This document shows, one piece after another, positions 1 to 6,931 of a DNA stretch of 6,931 nucleotides. The notes under the pieces were generated by a model, which was not told where the DNA came from, ran no database searches, and saw only the letters and a list, made by a program, of their open reading frames with translations. Numbering within the stretch: the stretch's first letter is position 1; the number at the start of each line of letters is the position of its first letter. The stretch is from Dehalococcoidia bacterium (GTDB lineage: Bacteria; Chloroflexota; Dehalococcoidia; Plut-88900). The translations under genes and the position numbers were made by a program. The stretch is taken from positions 1 through 6,931 of the forward strand of contig JAAXHX010000055.1 in assembly GCA_012270635.1 (NCBI GenBank), read 5' to 3'.

Positions 1-780
1 GAACAGTCCGACCTCCTGGCCGCCCTCCACCCCGCTCACGGCGACATGGAGTTGCCCATCATAGCCCCCGGTGACGTCTCCGAGTGCTTCGACGCCGCCG
101 TCAAGGCCATCAACTGGGCCGAGCGCTACCAGGGCCCCGTGGCCCTCCTCAGCGAGCACAACCTCTCCGAAAGGGCGCAGAACATCCCCAGGCCTGACGT
201 CGATTCCGTGGTCGCGGAGACGCGCCAGGTCTATACCGGGGCCAACGGCTACCTTCGCTACGAGGCCAGCCACATCTCCCCCATGCCCCTTCCGGGGGGA
301 CCTGGGCCCTACGTGGCCAACGCCAGCGAGCACGACCCCTATGGCGACACCACCCACAGGCCCGACCGCCACATCCAAATGACCAACCGCAGGTTCAGCA
401 AACTCGACTTGCTCCTGGAGGACGAGTTCGAGGTGGAGAACGGAGACTGCCCGATAGCCCTGCTGCCCTGGGGCGGCTCCAAGGGGCCCGCGCTGGAGGC
501 CTATCGGCAGCTCATCGCCCAGGGGTGCGATCTCGGCTGGTACTACACCATGAACCTAAACCCCTTCCCGCCGACCCTGCTCGAAGAGTTGAAGAAGAAA
601 GAACTGGTGATAGTCCCGGAGCTAAACTACCTGGGACAGATGTCCATGATACTCAGATCCAAGGGCGTGAACGCCGAGTCGATAACCCAGATAACCGGGC
701 TCCCCTTCAAGGTGAGAGACCTGGTGCAGTGGATCGGGGAGCGGCTCGGGGTGCAGGCTGAAAGGACAGTCCAAGTATGA
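1..780 (+). CDS. korA: 2-oxoacid:ferredoxin oxidoreductase, alpha subunit (KorA-like), 3' part
   Basis: The reading frame is open from the first base and ends at TGA 778-780, giving the C-terminal 259 residues; the start lies outside the window. The family decarboxylates a 2-oxoacid (often 2-oxoglutarate) to the acyl-CoA and passes electrons to ferredoxin in the cytoplasm, or runs in reverse to fix CO2. Visible hallmarks are the end of the pyrimidine-binding domain (GDVSECFDAAVKAINWAE, then GPVALLSEHNLSE) and the C-terminal domain with WGGSKGPALEAYRQL, a NPFPP turn, and VIVPELNYLGQM before the end. These match the usual KorA pattern of a KG-x-x-x-EA segment, a PFP turn and an E-x-N-Y-x-GQ segment. 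The stop overlaps the beta-subunit start by four bases (ATGA), so the two are almost certainly translationally coupled. Substrate (2-oxoglutarate, pyruvate or another 2-oxoacid) cannot be fixed from this fragment. Confidence 0.9.
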   Translation, partial: EQSDLLAALHPAHGDMELPIIAPGDVSECFDAAVKAINWAERYQGPVALLSEHNLSERAQNIPRPDVDSVVAETRQVYTGANGYLRYEASHISPMPLPGGPGPYVANASEHDPYGDTTHRPDRHIQMTNRRFSKLDLLLEDEFEVENGDCPIALLPWGGSKGPALEAYRQLIAQGCDLGWYYTMNLNPFPPTLLEELKKKELVIVPELNYLGQMSMILRSKGVNAESITQITGLPFKVRDLVQWIGERLGVQAERTVQV

Positions 781-1676
781 CCACGCTAAAGCAGGCGCCC
801 AGGAAGGCGCCGAAGGTAAAGAACCCCGAATACGACTTCAAGTGGTGCCCCGGCTGCGGGGACTTTGGAGTCCGGCGTGCCGTGGAGATGGCCATCCGGG
901 AGCGGGCCCTCAGAGACGAGGCCCCCCTCACCGAGACCGTCATCGTCGCCGGCATAGGCTGCTCCGGGAACCTGGTCCACCTGGTCGAGGGCGAGCAACC
1001 CTTCGGCATCCACGGCGTCCATGGGCGCACCCTGCCCCAAGCCTTCGGAATCAAGATGGCCCGGCCCGAGTTGAGCGTTCTCGTGGTCGCCGGAGACGGG
1101 GACTTCCTGAGCATTGGCGGAGAGCACATCGTTCCCCAGGCCCAGAGGAACCTGGACGTCTGCGCCGTCATCATGGACAACGGCGTCTACGGCCTCACAA
1201 AGGGCCAGAGTTCACCGACCACCGACCTGGGGGTCAAGACCTCCAGCACGCCCTACGGCAAGATCGAGGGCTCCGTGGACCCCCTGGACCTCTACCTCAC
1301 CGGCGGCGCTTCATTCATCGCCTCCGGCTTTTCGGGCAAGCCCAAGGACCTCGCCTCTCTCATAGTCCAGGGAATGGACCACAAGGGCTTTTCCATTGTG
1401 CACATCCAGTCCCCTTGCACCGAGTACAATGACACCTACGAGCTTCTGAAGGGAAACGCCAAGCAGGGGATAAAGCCGGCCCTATGGCCCCTGCCCGAAG
1501 ACTACGACCCCAGCGACAGGGAGTCGGCATACCGGGCAATCCACGAACCCGGCATCCCCGTGGGAGTCCTCTACAAGGACCCCGACTCCACCCCGATGCA
1601 GGACCGCCAGGACGAGATCAGGGGCAAGGCCAGGCAGAGACCCCTGTCCAAGCTTCTGGACAGCTTCAGAGTCTAA
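777..1676 (+). CDS. korB: 2-oxoacid:ferredoxin oxidoreductase, beta subunit (KorB-like)
   Basis: A 299-residue protein, about the usual family length. It is the thiamine-diphosphate and [4Fe-4S] subunit that partners the alpha subunit. Visible motifs are WCPGCGDFG (Cys24, Cys27), GIGCSGN (Cys62) and SPCTEYND (Cys214); these four cysteines fit the cluster ligands known from two-subunit 2-oxoacid:ferredoxin oxidoreductases. GDG at 106-108, followed 26 residues later by Asn135 (DNGVYGLTKGQ), is the Mg/ThDP-binding signature. The HGR at about residues 85-87 is also typical. The ATG overlaps the korA stop (ATGA) and has AAAGGA at 761-766, ten bases upstream. No gamma or delta (ferredoxin-like) subunit follows; the unit ends in an intrinsic terminator about 40 bases after the stop. 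The 2-oxoglutarate assignment is by family resemblance; pyruvate or broad-range 2-oxoacids remain possible. Confidence 0.93.
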   Translation: MTTLKQAPRKAPKVKNPEYDFKWCPGCGDFGVRRAVEMAIRERALRDEAPLTETVIVAGIGCSGNLVHLVEGEQPFGIHGVHGRTLPQAFGIKMARPELSVLVVAGDGDFLSIGGEHIVPQAQRNLDVCAVIMDNGVYGLTKGQSSPTTDLGVKTSSTPYGKIEGSVDPLDLYLTGGASFIASGFSGKPKDLASLIVQGMDHKGFSIVHIQSPCTEYNDTYELLKGNAKQGIKPALWPLPEDYDPSDRESAYRAIHEPGIPVGVLYKDPDSTPMQDRQDEIRGKARQRPLSKLLDSFRV

Positions 1677-1717
1677 CGTCGCATCGACGCCAGTCCTTCG
1701 AAACCCATAGAGGAATC

Positions 1718-1752
1718 ACTTTGGGCCGCTTTGCAGCGGCCCAAAGTCTTTT
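1718..1752 (+). terminator. Intrinsic terminator after korAB, abutting lipB
   Basis: A perfect 13-bp stem (1718-1730 with 1735-1747) closes on a four-base TTGC loop and runs into TCTTTT at 1747-1752. The arms centre on TTTGGGCCGCT and AGCGGCCCAAA. It begins about 40 bases after the korB stop, as expected for the end of the korAB transcript. It ends only four bases before the most likely lipB ATG, so any transcript entering lipB from the left must pass it. Confidence 0.9.
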
Positions 1753-1756
1753 GAGC

Positions 1757-2473
1757 ATGATAGCCGGGCAGAAACAGGCATCCACGAGCACCGAGCCCGC
1801 AAGGGTCCTGGACCTCGGGCTGGTGGACTACGAGGCCGCCCTCCACTTGCAGACCGACCTGAGAGACCGCCGCATCGCCGGTGATATCCCCGATACCCTC
1901 CTCCTGCTGGAGCATCCGCCCGTCATAACCCTGGGCCGGTCGGGCAGCATGGGCAACGTCCTGGCGCCGGAGACGGAGTTGGCCGAAAGGGGCATCCGGC
2001 TCTTCCACTCCAACCGCGGTGGAGACGTGACGTACCACGGTCCCGGGCAGATCGTCGGCTACCCGATATTGGACCTGACCTTTCATGGCACTGACCTTCG
2101 CAAGCACCTATGGAAGCTGGAGGACGTATTGATACTGGCCCTCGATGGGCTGGGGGTGAAGGGCCGGAGACGGGACGGGTATACCGGAGTCTGGGTGGGC
2201 CGGAACAAGATCGCCTCCATAGGCATTCACGTGAAGAGGTGGGTGACCATGCACGGCTTCGCCCTCAACGTCGCCCCCGATATGGAGCACCTGTCGTTGA
2301 TACACCACTGCGGGATCACCGACGCCCCCATGACTTCCGTGGAGAAGGCACTAGCCAGGCCCGTGCCCCGAGAGGACGTCCGACTCCGGATCAAGAACGC
2401 CTTCGCCCAGGTATTCGGCCTCGCATACACGGATGCCGTCGCAAGGAGAGCCTCCTCCCGGGCAAAGACGTGA
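1757..2473 (+). CDS. lipB: Octanoyl-[acyl-carrier-protein]:protein N-octanoyltransferase (LipB)
   Basis: A 238-residue cytoplasmic enzyme. It moves octanoyl from acyl carrier protein to the target lysine of lipoyl domains, the step before sulfur insertion by LipA. The LipB signature RGGDVTYHGPGQ is at 87-98, followed by GYPILDL. The catalytic pair is present: Lys151 in GRNKIASIGIHV and Cys185 in HHCGITDAPMTSV, matching the Lys/Cys pair of known LipB enzymes. The EHPPVITLGR segment (52-61) is also typical. The frame stays open far upstream (to at least 1484). I chose ATG 1757 because it places about 18 residues before the conserved DLGLVDYEAAL; an in-frame TTG at 1751 is the alternative. Neither has a Shine-Dalgarno sequence, unlike the other genes here, so the start is the uncertain part. 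LipA is not in view. The upstream terminator implies its own promoter, readthrough or leaderless translation. Confidence 0.92.
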   Translation: MIAGQKQASTSTEPARVLDLGLVDYEAALHLQTDLRDRRIAGDIPDTLLLLEHPPVITLGRSGSMGNVLAPETELAERGIRLFHSNRGGDVTYHGPGQIVGYPILDLTFHGTDLRKHLWKLEDVLILALDGLGVKGRRRDGYTGVWVGRNKIASIGIHVKRWVTMHGFALNVAPDMEHLSLIHHCGITDAPMTSVEKALARPVPREDVRLRIKNAFAQVFGLAYTDAVARRASSRAKT

Positions 2474-2568
2474 AGCGCATGGGGAGGGCCGCAAAGAGCT
2501 CAGCGAGTCCAAGCCTTCCTGCAAGAAAACCCTTGTTGGCCCTCCACCAAGCCCGTACCGCCAACCCC

Positions 2569-2597
2569 TTGCGCAACTCCGTCTATGCCGTTAAAAT
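2569..2597 (+). promoter_or_regulatory. Predicted sigma70-type promoter of groESL
   Basis: TTGCGC (2569-2574) and TAAAAT (2592-2597) are separated by exactly 17 bases. The -10 box differs from TATAAT at one position and the -35 keeps the TTG. Transcription would begin near 2604-2605, just before the CIRCE operator, which is the usual arrangement for HrcA-repressed chaperone operons. Confidence 0.7.
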
Positions 2598-2607
2598 TCC
2601 CCTCTAG

Positions 2608-2634
2608 TTAGCACTCTTGGGTCTTGAGTGCTAA
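2608..2634 (+). promoter_or_regulatory. CIRCE operator (HrcA-binding inverted repeat)
   Basis: TTAGCACTC (2608-2616) and GAGTGCTAA (2626-2634) flank a nine-base spacer. This is a perfect match to the CIRCE consensus TTAGCACTC-N9-GAGTGCTAA. It lies between the predicted promoter and groES, so HrcA bound here would block early transcription and release on heat or protein-folding stress. hrcA itself is not in the window. Confidence 0.98.
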
Positions 2635-2673
2635 AATTTTGCTTGAATGGATGACCCGAAAGGAGGAACCATA

Positions 2674-2967
2674 TTGACGCGAAACTTTGAACCGCTGGGC
2701 GATGGGGTGCTTCTCAAGCCCACCGACAAAGAGGAGGTCACCGCCAGCGGCCTCGTTCTCCCCGACACGGCTAAGGAGAAGCCCCAGGAGGGCGAGGTCA
2801 TTGCCGTGGGGCCCGGCCGACTCGGAGACGACGGCAACCGCGTGGCCATGGAAGTGCAGAAGGGCGACACCGTACTCTACCGCAAGTACTCCGGCACCGA
2901 GGTGAAAGAGGGTGACGAAGAGTTCTTGATTGTGCGGGAGTCCGACATCGTCGCCAAGATATCCTAG
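2674..2967 (+). CDS. groES: Co-chaperonin GroES (Cpn10)
   Basis: A 97-residue protein, the normal GroES length. It forms the heptameric lid on GroEL and closes the folding chamber in the cytoplasm. It begins LTRNFEPLGDGVLLKP, has a mobile loop with the SGLVLPDTAKEKPQEG segment that contacts GroEL, then GEVIAVGPG and the C-terminal FLIVRESDIVAKI. The start is TTG 2674: a strong AAAGGAGG (2659-2666) sits seven bases upstream, and this start gives the expected family N-terminus. An in-frame ATG at 2647 would add nine residues, would place the Shine-Dalgarno inside the coding region, and has no ribosome site of its own. It is controlled by the upstream promoter and CIRCE, and groEL follows after 44 bases. 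Confidence 0.96.
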   Translation: MTRNFEPLGDGVLLKPTDKEEVTASGLVLPDTAKEKPQEGEVIAVGPGRLGDDGNRVAMEVQKGDTVLYRKYSGTEVKEGDEEFLIVRESDIVAKIS

Positions 2968-2968
2968 G

Positions 2969-2990
2969 CCCGGCCCGTAACCGAGCCGGG
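2969..2990 (+). other. Small hairpin between groES and groEL
   Basis: CCCGGC (2969-2974) pairs perfectly with GCCGGG (2985-2990) across a ten-base loop, starting one base after the groES stop (2967). No T-run follows; instead there is a purine-rich stretch containing the groEL ribosome site (GGAAAGGAG near 2998-3006). It is therefore not a terminator. It may affect transcript processing or stability, but this is inference only. Confidence 0.4.
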
Positions 2991-3011
2991 AAAGGTTGGA
3001 AAGGAGCATAG

Positions 3012-4631
<1,620 letters not shown>

Positions 4632-4663
4632 TCCACGGGGCCAGAGTCCCACAACCGAATAGC

Positions 4664-4701
4664 AATAATGGGCCGTCGCCGGGCGACGGCCCATTATTAT
4701 T
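4664..4701 (+). terminator. Intrinsic terminator of groESL
   Basis: A perfect 15-bp stem (4664-4678 with 4684-4698) closes on a five-base CCGGG loop, 33 bases after the groEL stop. The distal arm ends in ATTATTATT, giving a T-rich exit on the plus strand. The AAT-rich base of the stem also reads as ATT on the minus strand, so some bidirectional function is possible. Confidence 0.85.
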
Positions 4702-4719
4702 CACCACTGTCCCTTCGGG

Positions 4720-4755
4720 AAAACAAACCGCCGGACGACCTGGCCGTCCGGCGGT
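4720..4755 (-). terminator. Intrinsic terminator of the convergent reductase gene
   Basis: An 11-bp perfect stem (4727-4737 with 4745-4755) encloses a seven-base loop. Read on the minus strand it is followed by TTTGTTTT (complement of 4720-4727), the U-rich tract of an intrinsic terminator. It lies about 34 bases past the reductase stop at 4789-4791. Confidence 0.8.
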
Positions 4756-4788
4756 CTCGTCTCTATATGTCCGAAGTGCTGATAAGTC

Positions 4789-5814
4789 CTACTTTAGCCA
4801 GGGCTTGATCAGCAGTTTGCCGAATTGGCGCCTCTCTTCCATCATCTGGTGCGCCTCCCTGGCGCCCTCCAGGGGATAGACGCTGTCGATGGCCGGTTTA
4901 ACCTTGCCCCGGGCCACCACCTTGAGTAGCTGGGCCAGCTCATGCCGGGACCCGAGATAGGACCCGATGATCGAAAGCTGCTTGATGAACAAATCCTGGA
5001 TGTTGATTCTGCCGTAGACCCCCGTATGCGCCCCCGAGGTCACCAGCCGGCCATTGAATGCCAGGCTCCCGATGCTGCCCTCCCAGGTGTCCGTGCCTAT
5101 GTGCTCGACCACTACGTCGACGCCCCGGCCTTCCGTGAGGCCCATGACCGCGTCCTTGAAGTCGTCCTTGGCGTAGTTGATGGTCTCGTCGGCGCCGATC
5201 TGCCGGGCCCGCTCCAGCTTGATGTCCGAGGACGCCGTGGCGATGACCCGGGCCCCGGCCAACTTGGCTATCTGGATCGCCCCGCTCCCGACGCCGCTTC
5301 CCGCCGAGTGGACCAGCACGTCCTCCCCACTCCGCACCTTGGCCCGGGTTATCAGCATGTGCCAGGCCGTGAGATAGGCAAGAGCAACGCTCGCCCCCAT
5401 GTCGTAGGAGACCTCCGACGGCAGGGGGATGAGGCTGGAGGCCGGGGCCTTGGTGAACTCGGCGTATCCGCCCGGGATGCTGGCCGCCTTCAGGCACATT
5501 CCCTCTTCGCCTATGCGGCACGGGTCGCAGTTCCCGCAGGGAAAGCGGGGGATCACCGTCACCCGATCACCGATATCGAAGTCAGTGACCATCTCGCCCA
5601 TTTCAATGATCTCGCCGGCCACCTCTCGGCCGGGGGTGGCGGGCAGAGGGATGTTGGCCCCGATGATTCCCTGGCGCAGGTAAAGGTCCACGTGGTTGAC
5701 GCCGCAGGCCCACACCTTGATCAGTACCTCCAGAGGCCCGATCTCCGGATTGGAAACCTTGTGTACCTCCAGGACCTCGGGGCCGCCGTGCTCCTCTATC
5801 GATACCGCTTTCAA
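4789..5814 (-). CDS. Medium-chain dehydrogenase/reductase (zinc-type alcohol dehydrogenase / quinone oxidoreductase-like)
   Basis: A 341-residue cytoplasmic NAD(P)H-dependent oxidoreductase of the MDR superfamily. The N-terminal GroES-like catalytic domain runs to about 130, then a Rossmann domain with HSAGSGVGSGAIQIAKLAGA (169-188). The following TASSDIK lacks an acidic residue at the position that usually selects NAD, which favours NADPH. A full structural-zinc lobe is present: Cys93, Cys96, Cys99 and Cys107. The catalytic zinc site is incomplete: Cys37 remains in ACGVNHVD, but the usual GHE is GRE (Arg63-Glu64), as in zinc-free quinone oxidoreductases, and no Cys is visible near LAYLTAW. 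The start is TTG (5812-5814), which gives the typical MKAVSIEEHGGPEVLEV N-terminus, with GGAAGGA nine bases upstream. Substrate is unknown; an enoyl, quinone or aldehyde substrate is possible. It lies 85 bases downstream of the MetE-like gene, on the same strand. Confidence 0.88.
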   Translation of the reverse strand: MKAVSIEEHGGPEVLEVHKVSNPEIGPLEVLIKVWACGVNHVDLYLRQGIIGANIPLPATPGREVAGEIIEMGEMVTDFDIGDRVTVIPRFPCGNCDPCRIGEEGMCLKAASIPGGYAEFTKAPASSLIPLPSEVSYDMGASVALAYLTAWHMLITRAKVRSGEDVLVHSAGSGVGSGAIQIAKLAGARVIATASSDIKLERARQIGADETINYAKDDFKDAVMGLTEGRGVDVVVEHIGTDTWEGSIGSLAFNGRLVTSGAHTGVYGRINIQDLFIKQLSIIGSYLGSRHELAQLLKVVARGKVKPAIDSVYPLEGAREAHQMMEERRQFGKLLIKPWLK

Positions 5815-5887
5815 GCCTTTCCGTCCTTCCCTGCCTAAGCCTGCTCCCTACTTGGGAGTCCGCGAAGAGTGGGCGGTTTAATCAGGG

Positions 5888-5912
5888 GGGCGACGCCTCC
5901 TAAGCGTCGCCC
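5888..5912 (-). other. Hairpin overlapping the stop of the MetE-like gene
   Basis: A perfect 9-bp stem, GGGCGACGC (5888-5896) with GCGTCGCCC (5904-5912), has a seven-base loop. On the minus strand the stop codon TAG (5902-5900) lies in the loop and the last codons form the stem. No T-run follows (CCCTGATTAAACC), so it is at best a weak or factor-assisted terminator. A role in separating or stabilising the two messages is inference. Confidence 0.45.
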
Positions 5913-6871
5913 AACTGCTCTTTGACCAGGTCCACACCCTTCCTGACGGCCCTCAGCTTGGCCTTGGCCTCCTCCACCGTCCGGGTCTTTAGGCCGCAGT
6001 CGGGGTCGATCAGCAGCCGGTCCGGGGAGAACTGGGTGAGCACCCGACGCACGCCCTCGGCCACCTCCTCTGGGGCTTCTATCTCGTGGCTGTGCACGTC
6101 CACAACCCCGGCGGACAGCATCTTATTGAAGGGGTGAGATGCGAACACGTCCATGAGCTGGTATCCGCTGTTGGCCATCTCCAGGTCGAAGATGTCCACG
6201 GGCATGTCCAACATCCGGGGGTATATCCTGGCGAAGTCGCCGTAGCAGATATGGGTTATGGTGGTGGCCGAGAGCCCTTCGGTGACGACGCCCATGGCCC
6301 GGATGGCTATGTCGATCTCTTCGGGGCGGGTGGAGAGGGCAGGTTCGTCGATCTGGATGTAGCGGGCGCCCGCGGCTTCCAGATCCCGGGCCTCGTCCCG
6401 GACGAACTCGGCCACGTTCATCATGAAGGCCTCGCGGCTGGGGAAATACTCGTCGAAGGACCAGTCGCAGATGGTATACGGGCCGGTCAACATCCCTTTC
6501 ACCGGCTTATCGGTGAGACCCTGGGCGTATTTCCAGGTGTCCACGGTCACGGGCCGACGCCTGCGTATCGGGCCCGTGGCTATGGGCTTCCTGTAGTATC
6601 GGTTGCCGTAGGAGCGCACCAAGCCGCTGATGGCGAACCCTTCCAGGTTTTCGGCGAAGAAGGTGACCATGTCCCCCCGGTCCATCTCGCCGTCCACCAG
6701 GATGTCTATGCCGATCTCCTCCTGGGCCTCGATCCACTCCCGGGTCGCCTGCAGTTCCAGCCCTCGCAGCTCCTGCCGGTCCATCTCGCCCCGGGAGTGC
6801 CGACCCCTGGCCTTTCTCAGGTAAGGGGGCTTGGGAAAGCTGCCCACGGAGGTAGTCGTCAGCGGGTCCAT
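5900..6871 (-). CDS. Stand-alone MetE catalytic-domain protein (core methionine synthase-like, zinc methyltransferase)
   Basis: A 323-residue protein corresponding to only the C-terminal half of cobalamin-independent methionine synthase (full MetE is about 750 residues). MetE transfers a methyl group to the zinc-bound thiol of homocysteine. The N-terminus TTTSVGSFPKP (5-15) is the family start of the catalytic barrel. Zinc ligands His207, Cys209, Glu231 and Cys292 have the same spacing as E. coli MetE His641, Cys643, Glu665 and Cys726; His260 falls where catalytic His694 belongs. IDEPALS and GMLTGPYTI are further family segments. Without the N-terminal half, the methyl donor is probably not polyglutamyl-folate; known stand-alone core MetE families (MesA-MesD) use other donors such as methyl-corrinoid proteins. 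Another thiol acceptor is possible. ATG 6871 directly follows the upstream TAG, with GAGGTG nine bases before it, inside the upstream gene. Confidence 0.85.
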   Translation of the reverse strand: MDPLTTTSVGSFPKPPYLRKARGRHSRGEMDRQELRGLELQATREWIEAQEEIGIDILVDGEMDRGDMVTFFAENLEGFAISGLVRSYGNRYYRKPIATGPIRRRRPVTVDTWKYAQGLTDKPVKGMLTGPYTICDWSFDEYFPSREAFMMNVAEFVRDEARDLEAAGARYIQIDEPALSTRPEEIDIAIRAMGVVTEGLSATTITHICYGDFARIYPRMLDMPVDIFDLEMANSGYQLMDVFASHPFNKMLSAGVVDVHSHEIEAPEEVAEGVRRVLTQFSPDRLLIDPDCGLKTRTVEEAKAKLRAVRKGVDLVKEQLGDA

Positions 6872-6931
6872 CTAGCCCACCACCTCTTTCAGCGCCCCTG
6901 CGCCCTCGACCATGCGTCTCAGCTTGGCTAT
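6872..6931 (-). CDS. C-terminal end of an upstream gene, possibly a second MetE-like protein
   Basis: The minus strand is open from the window edge to TAG 6874-6872, giving 19 residues: IAKLRRMVEGAGALKEVVG. The stop is immediately followed by the ATG of the MetE-like gene (TAGATG), so the two are almost certainly in one operon and coupled. The tail resembles the end of its neighbour (AKLRAVRKGVDLVKEQLG), sharing AKLR, a Gly, KE and a final Gly in register. MetE proteins commonly end in a helix of this type. This suggests a tandem homologue, but 19 residues are too few to be sure. The start lies beyond the window. Confidence 0.6.
   Translation of the reverse strand: MAKLRRMVEGAGALKEVVG

Noticed and set aside
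1484..1756. Upstream extension of the lipB frame into korB.
   Set aside because: The added residues are korB read out of frame plus the terminator hairpin; they have no LipB resemblance and would exceed the normal LipB length.
2483..2545. Inverted repeat GGAGGGCC / GGCCCTCC after lipB as a possible terminator.
   Set aside because: The arms are only 8 bp with a 47-base gap and no T-run follows; chance is a sufficient explanation in GC-rich DNA.
4710..4720. Tiny TCCC-TTC-GGGA hairpin between the two terminators.
   Set aside because: A four-base stem is too small to call a feature on its own; the T-tract next to it is already explained by the larger minus-strand terminator.
4942..5838. Plus-strand 298-codon open frame opposite the reductase.
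   Set aside because: It is a shadow of the reductase gene, with no family resemblance and composition typical of antisense frames in GC-rich DNA.
5844..5858. CTCCC/GGGAG hairpin upstream of the reductase start, as a possible operator.
   Set aside because: Only five base pairs, no known operator resemblance, and no convincing promoter nearby.

Overview
The window is G+C-rich bacterial chromosome carrying housekeeping and central-metabolism genes. No mobile element, CRISPR array, tRNA or rRNA is visible. The gene content suggests an anaerobic-type or deep-branching bacterium: a two-subunit ferredoxin-dependent 2-oxoacid oxidoreductase, a CIRCE-controlled groESL operon, LipB, and a stand-alone MetE catalytic domain. 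My best guess is Chloroflexota (Dehalococcoidia or SAR202-like). That is an impression from protein style, not a demonstrated placement.

Layout, left to right. (1) 1-1676, plus strand: the end of the alpha subunit and all of the beta subunit of a 2-oxoacid:ferredoxin oxidoreductase (korA/korB), overlapping by ATGA. The pair is closed by a strong intrinsic terminator at 1718-1752. (2) 1757-2473, plus strand: lipB, octanoyltransferase, whose best ATG lies only a few bases after that terminator and has no Shine-Dalgarno sequence. (3) 2569-4631, plus strand: a groES-groEL heat-shock operon with a recognisable promoter, a perfect CIRCE operator, a TTG-started groES and a groEL with a proline-rich tail. 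(4) 4664-4755: two back-to-back hairpins in the convergent gap, one suited to each direction. (5) 4789-5814, minus strand: a medium-chain dehydrogenase/reductase starting at TTG. (6) 5900-6871, minus strand: a MetE-catalytic-domain protein with its zinc site intact. (7) 6872-6931, minus strand: the last 19 codons of another gene, whose end resembles the end of the MetE-like protein and whose stop codon directly touches the next ATG.

How the genes work together. KorAB exchanges CoA-activated carbon and low-potential electrons with ferredoxin. LipB starts lipoylation of 2-oxoacid dehydrogenases or the glycine cleavage system, so the two units are related in theme but separated by a terminator. 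GroESL is an independent stress-regulated unit. The minus-strand group looks like a small methyl-transfer or methionine cluster followed by a reductase of unknown substrate.

I see no clearly undescribed system. The points most worth a second look are the terminator abutting lipB, the possible tandem MetE-like pair at the right edge, and the reductase that keeps a structural zinc motif while its catalytic zinc site is degraded.
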